The notes under the pieces are model-generated. The model saw only the letters and a list, made by a program, of their open reading frames with translations. It searched no databases and was not told the DNA's origin. A stretch of DNA of 64,000 bases, from contig NC_071642.1 in NCBI RefSeq assembly GCF_014839835.1, positions 9,298,955 through 9,362,954 of the forward strand. The letters run 5' to 3'. Below, piece after piece: positions 61,443-64,000 of this stretch (the stretch's first letter is position 1; each line of letters begins with the position of its first letter). Source of the DNA: Dryobates pubescens (Eukaryota > Chordata > Aves > Piciformes > Picidae). The position numbers were made by a program, and so were the translations under genes.

Positions 61443-64000
61443 ATGTGGCTGTACGCAGCGCTCTTCCTCCTCGTCCTCCTCCTCTCCGTCTTCGTCCTTC
61501 TCGTCCGGGTCCTGCTGGACTCGGGGAGGGGACCCAGCCCCTTCGCCACCGATGCCCGCCGCCCGCCCGCCCCGCTCGTCACCGACAAAGCTTTCCGCAG
61601 GACCGTGGTCAAGACAGGTACGGGGCTGCCGTGACCCCCGCTCCCCGGCGGGACCCCCCGCACCGATCCCTGCGCTGCGACGGGGGTGGCATCGACCCTC
61701 GGGGTGGCATCACCCCCCTGCACGGCGTTCACCCCCCAGGGTGGTGGTGTCCCCTGAGGCGGCATTCCACCCCCCCGGGTGGTGTCAACCCCTGGCACAG
61801 TGTCACCCACAGGGTGTCACTTCCTCCTGCTGCACATCACCCGCTGAGGTGGTATCACCCCCCTGGGCAGCATCACCCACCCGGGTGCCACCTCCTCTCA
61901 GAGCAGTGGCCAGGCAATGTGACCCTGTCCAAGCGGCTTCTCCCGCCTGGGTGGCACTACCCAGCAAGGTGGCATCACCCCACGGGACAGCATTAACTCC
62001 CCCATGGTGGCATCACCCCACTGGGGATCTCCCCTCAGCACAGCATCACCCCCTGGGGCAGTCTGAGCCCCCCCCGAGCGGCGTCTACCCCCTGTGTGGC
62101 ATTGCACCGTCAGGTGGCATCTCCCCTTGGGTGGCACCACCCACCAGGGTGGCATCTCTACCTGGTTTGACATTGCCCAGGGAGGTGGCATCATGCCCCA
62201 GGTCAGCATCATCTCCCAGGGTGGCATCTCCTCCCCCATCACATCGCACAGGGAGGTGGCATTGCCCCTCCGGGCGGCATCACTGCTTTGAGGCGGCGTC
62301 ATCCCCCAGCAAATCAAATCTTGGGGGGGTCCCTCCCCGGGTACCATGCCCCTACTCTGGGGGTGCCACCTCCCAGCACTGAGGGTGCCACCTCTCCTCC
62401 CCCCCCCAGCTTTCTCAGCAGACAAAGTGCCCGCGGGGCTGGACGCCATCGTGATCGGCAGCGGCATCGGGGGGCTGGCGGCCGCCACGCTGCTGGCCAA
62501 GGTGGGCAGGAAGGTGCTGGTGCTGGAGCAGCACGGGAAGCTGGGGGGCTGCTGCCACACCTTCACCGAGAAGGGCTTCGAGTTCGACACCGGTATGCCC
62601 CCCTGGCACCCCTGGGGCTGGGGCACAGGGAAAGGGAAGGGTGCCAGCGCTGGGGACCACACCCAAACCACCCCTGGGCACCCAGCAGGGGCAGCCCTGG
62701 CACCCGCTCCAGGCTCAGCCCAATGCTGCTTCTGCTTGAGCAATGCCACCCACGCCCCTGCCCTTGCCCCCAAGGCCTCCTGCTGCCACCATGGCCTGGC
62801 AGTGCCACCCGGAGCCTGCCAACTCCCCAGAGCCCAGCCCAGATCCTAGAAGCTGCCCCACAGCCTCGGTCTGATCCTATAAATATCTTCATAATCCAGC
62901 TCAGGTCCAGCTCAGACCCTACAGATGTCCTCCTAATCCACCTCAGATCCTATAAAGTTCCTCACAACCCAGCCCAGATCCTGCAAAATTCCCTGCCCCG
63001 AGCTCAGATCCTCTGCATCTCCCCCACAATCCTTTTTAGAGCCTCCAAATTCCCACTGAGCCATTGGAGATCCTACACATTCCCCACAATCCCCCTCAGA
63101 TCCTACACAGCTCCCTGGACCAGGTTTAACCCTGAGAAATTCCCTGCAGTCCAGCTCAGAGCCTACAAATTCCACCCCCAGTCCAGATCAGGTCCTAACA
63201 ATTCCTCCACAGCCCAGCTCACCTCCTCCAAACTCCCCATAATCCAGCTCAGATCCCCTGATTTTCCCCACAATCCAGTTTAGATCCTGTGAAATCCCCC
63301 AAGACCCAGCTCAGATCCCAGAAACTCCCCCACCACCCACCTCAGAGCCTCCAGACTCCCCATGATGAGCTTCAGACCCCACCAAATTCCCTGTGCCCAG
63401 TTTAACTCCTGGAGATTCCCCAGAACCCAGCCCAGATCCCATCAAATTCCCCACAATCCATTTTAGATCCCATAAATTCCCCCCACACCCACCTCAGATC
63501 CTGTACATTCCCTAACTCAGATCCTATACATTCCCCACCTCAGGTCCTGTACATTCCCCACCTCAGGTCCTGTACATTTCCCTGCACCCAGCAGGAATCC
63601 CAGAGAATCCCCCACAATCCATCTCAGATCCCAGACATTCCCTCAGAACCCAGTTCAGAGCCTGTAAAATCCCCTGCAGCCAATCTTAATTCCTATCCAT
63701 TCCCCAATCCTCCAACTCAGATCCTATAAATTTCCATTGGATCCAGCTGCAACAATATCAAATTCCCCAACTCCAGCTCTGATCCCACAAACCTCTCCCC
63801 AGATCCACCTCAGATCCCACAAACTTCTCCCCAGATCCACCTCAGATCCCACAAACCTCTCCCCAGATCCACCTCAGATCCCACAAACCTCTCCCCAGAT
63901 CCACCTCAGAGCCCACAAACCTCTCCCCAGATCCACCTCAGATCCCACAAACCTCTCCCCAGATCCACCTCAGATCCTACAAACCTCTCCCCAGATCCAC
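61443..64000 (+). CDS. RETSAT: Retinol saturase, first two coding exons (runs off the window)
   Basis: Exon 1 is 61443-61617 ([20 protein letters not shown], a signal/membrane anchor, then [20 protein letters not shown]). Exon 2 is 62410-62592, beginning [19 protein letters not shown] and containing the FAD-binding Rossmann motif [17 protein letters not shown], then [17 protein letters not shown] and FEFDTG. About 119 residues of roughly 610 are present; intron 2 extends past 64000. The family reduces the 13,14 double bond of all-trans-retinol in the endoplasmic reticulum. The ATG is the one matching the family N-terminus. The frame is open upstream, but only through repeat DNA. Divergent from ELMOD3. 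Confidence 0.95.
61650..62335. repeat. Degenerate GGTGGCATCACCCC repeat in RETSAT intron 1
   Basis: GGTGGCATCACCCC, GGTGGTGTC and GGGTGGCATCTCC units of about 25-40 bp recur through most of the 0.8 kb intron, with heavy substitution. Confidence 0.75.
62845..63770. repeat. Degenerate CTCAGATCCTACA repeat in RETSAT intron 2
   Basis: CCAGCTCAGATCCTACAAAT-type units of 30-40 bp recur about 28 times with moderate divergence. They are AT-richer than the rest of the window. Confidence 0.85.
63771..64000. repeat. Homogenised 32-bp subarray at the window edge
   Basis: GATCCACCTCAGATCCCACA plus AACCTCTCCCCA repeats about seven times with only a few changes and continues past the window end. It is a freshly amplified unit of the older repeat to its left. 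Confidence 0.92.

Noticed and set aside
61443-61640. Start of RETSAT placed further upstream in the open frame from 60657
   Set aside because: The upstream extension encodes only SAPYHLPVP-type repeat sequence. [10 protein letters not shown] matches the family N-terminus.
1-64000. Endogenous retroviral or other virus-derived elements, DNA transposons, tRNA or rRNA genes
   Set aside because: I searched both strands for typical enzyme motifs, paired terminal repeats and tRNA-like folds and saw none that I could support.

Overview
This window is vertebrate nuclear DNA, almost certainly from a bird. The genes have vertebrate intron-exon structure and sit in a very GC-rich, compact, minisatellite-dense background. 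The only dispersed repeats I recognise are CR1-type LINE tails, the dominant avian retroposon. Many young, similar CR1 tails would suit a CR1-rich bird lineage such as woodpeckers and relatives, but that is only a guess. The composition suggests a microchromosome.

Layout, left to right: a probable H2AZ2 first exon and CCAAT promoter (minus, about 1.33-1.7 kb); PURB (minus, single-exon CDS 10.6-11.6 kb, with a 3'UTR running to about 4.7 kb); COX5B (minus, 4 exons, 13.6-14.5 kb); KCNIP3 in its hydrophobic N-terminal (KIS-type) isoform (plus, 8 exons, 15.7-19.2 kb); FAHD2A (plus, 7 coding exons, 21.1-23.4 kb); GPAT2 (minus, 21 coding exons, 23.5-36.9 kb); a 9 kb gene-free stretch of unusual repeats; ADRA2B (minus, intronless, 46.4-48.1 kb); ELMOD3 (minus, 10 exons, 51.5-60.1 kb); and the first two coding exons of RETSAT (plus, from 61.4 kb, running off the window). 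I rebuilt each multi-exon gene from splice sites and reading phase. All the complete ones are open from start to stop: COX5B 126 aa, KCNIP3 230, FAHD2A 287-293, GPAT2 774, ADRA2B 564, ELMOD3 355. The neighbours match two human blocks on chromosome 2 (COX5B/KCNIP3/FAHD2A/GPAT2/ADRA2B and ELMOD3/RETSAT) plus the H2AZ2/PURB pair of human 7p.

The most striking observation is two unrelated minisatellites, one in GPAT2 (45-bp unit, about 60 copies) and one in ELMOD3 (42-bp unit, about 18 copies). Each begins exactly at an exon's 3' end, and each unit contains the last 21-22 bases of that exon plus its 5' splice site. Each intron is therefore largely a ladder of repeated splice donors. Both periods are multiples of three, so use of a downstream donor would usually keep the reading frame and add 15- or 14-residue repeats to the protein. 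Other unusual features are an Ala/Thr tract of about 170 residues in the third intracellular loop of ADRA2B, a 1.8 kb nearly pure pyrimidine strand, a 1.2 kb GC-extreme array upstream of GPAT2, and FAHD2A and GPAT2 transcript ends that interleave within about 50 bp.

The genes do not form one pathway. They cover transcription and chromatin (PURB, H2AZ2), mitochondrial metabolism (COX5B, FAHD2A, GPAT2), neuronal and adrenergic signalling (KCNIP3, ADRA2B), small-GTPase regulation (ELMOD3) and retinoid metabolism (RETSAT). No rRNA, tRNA, LTR element or DNA transposon was recognised.
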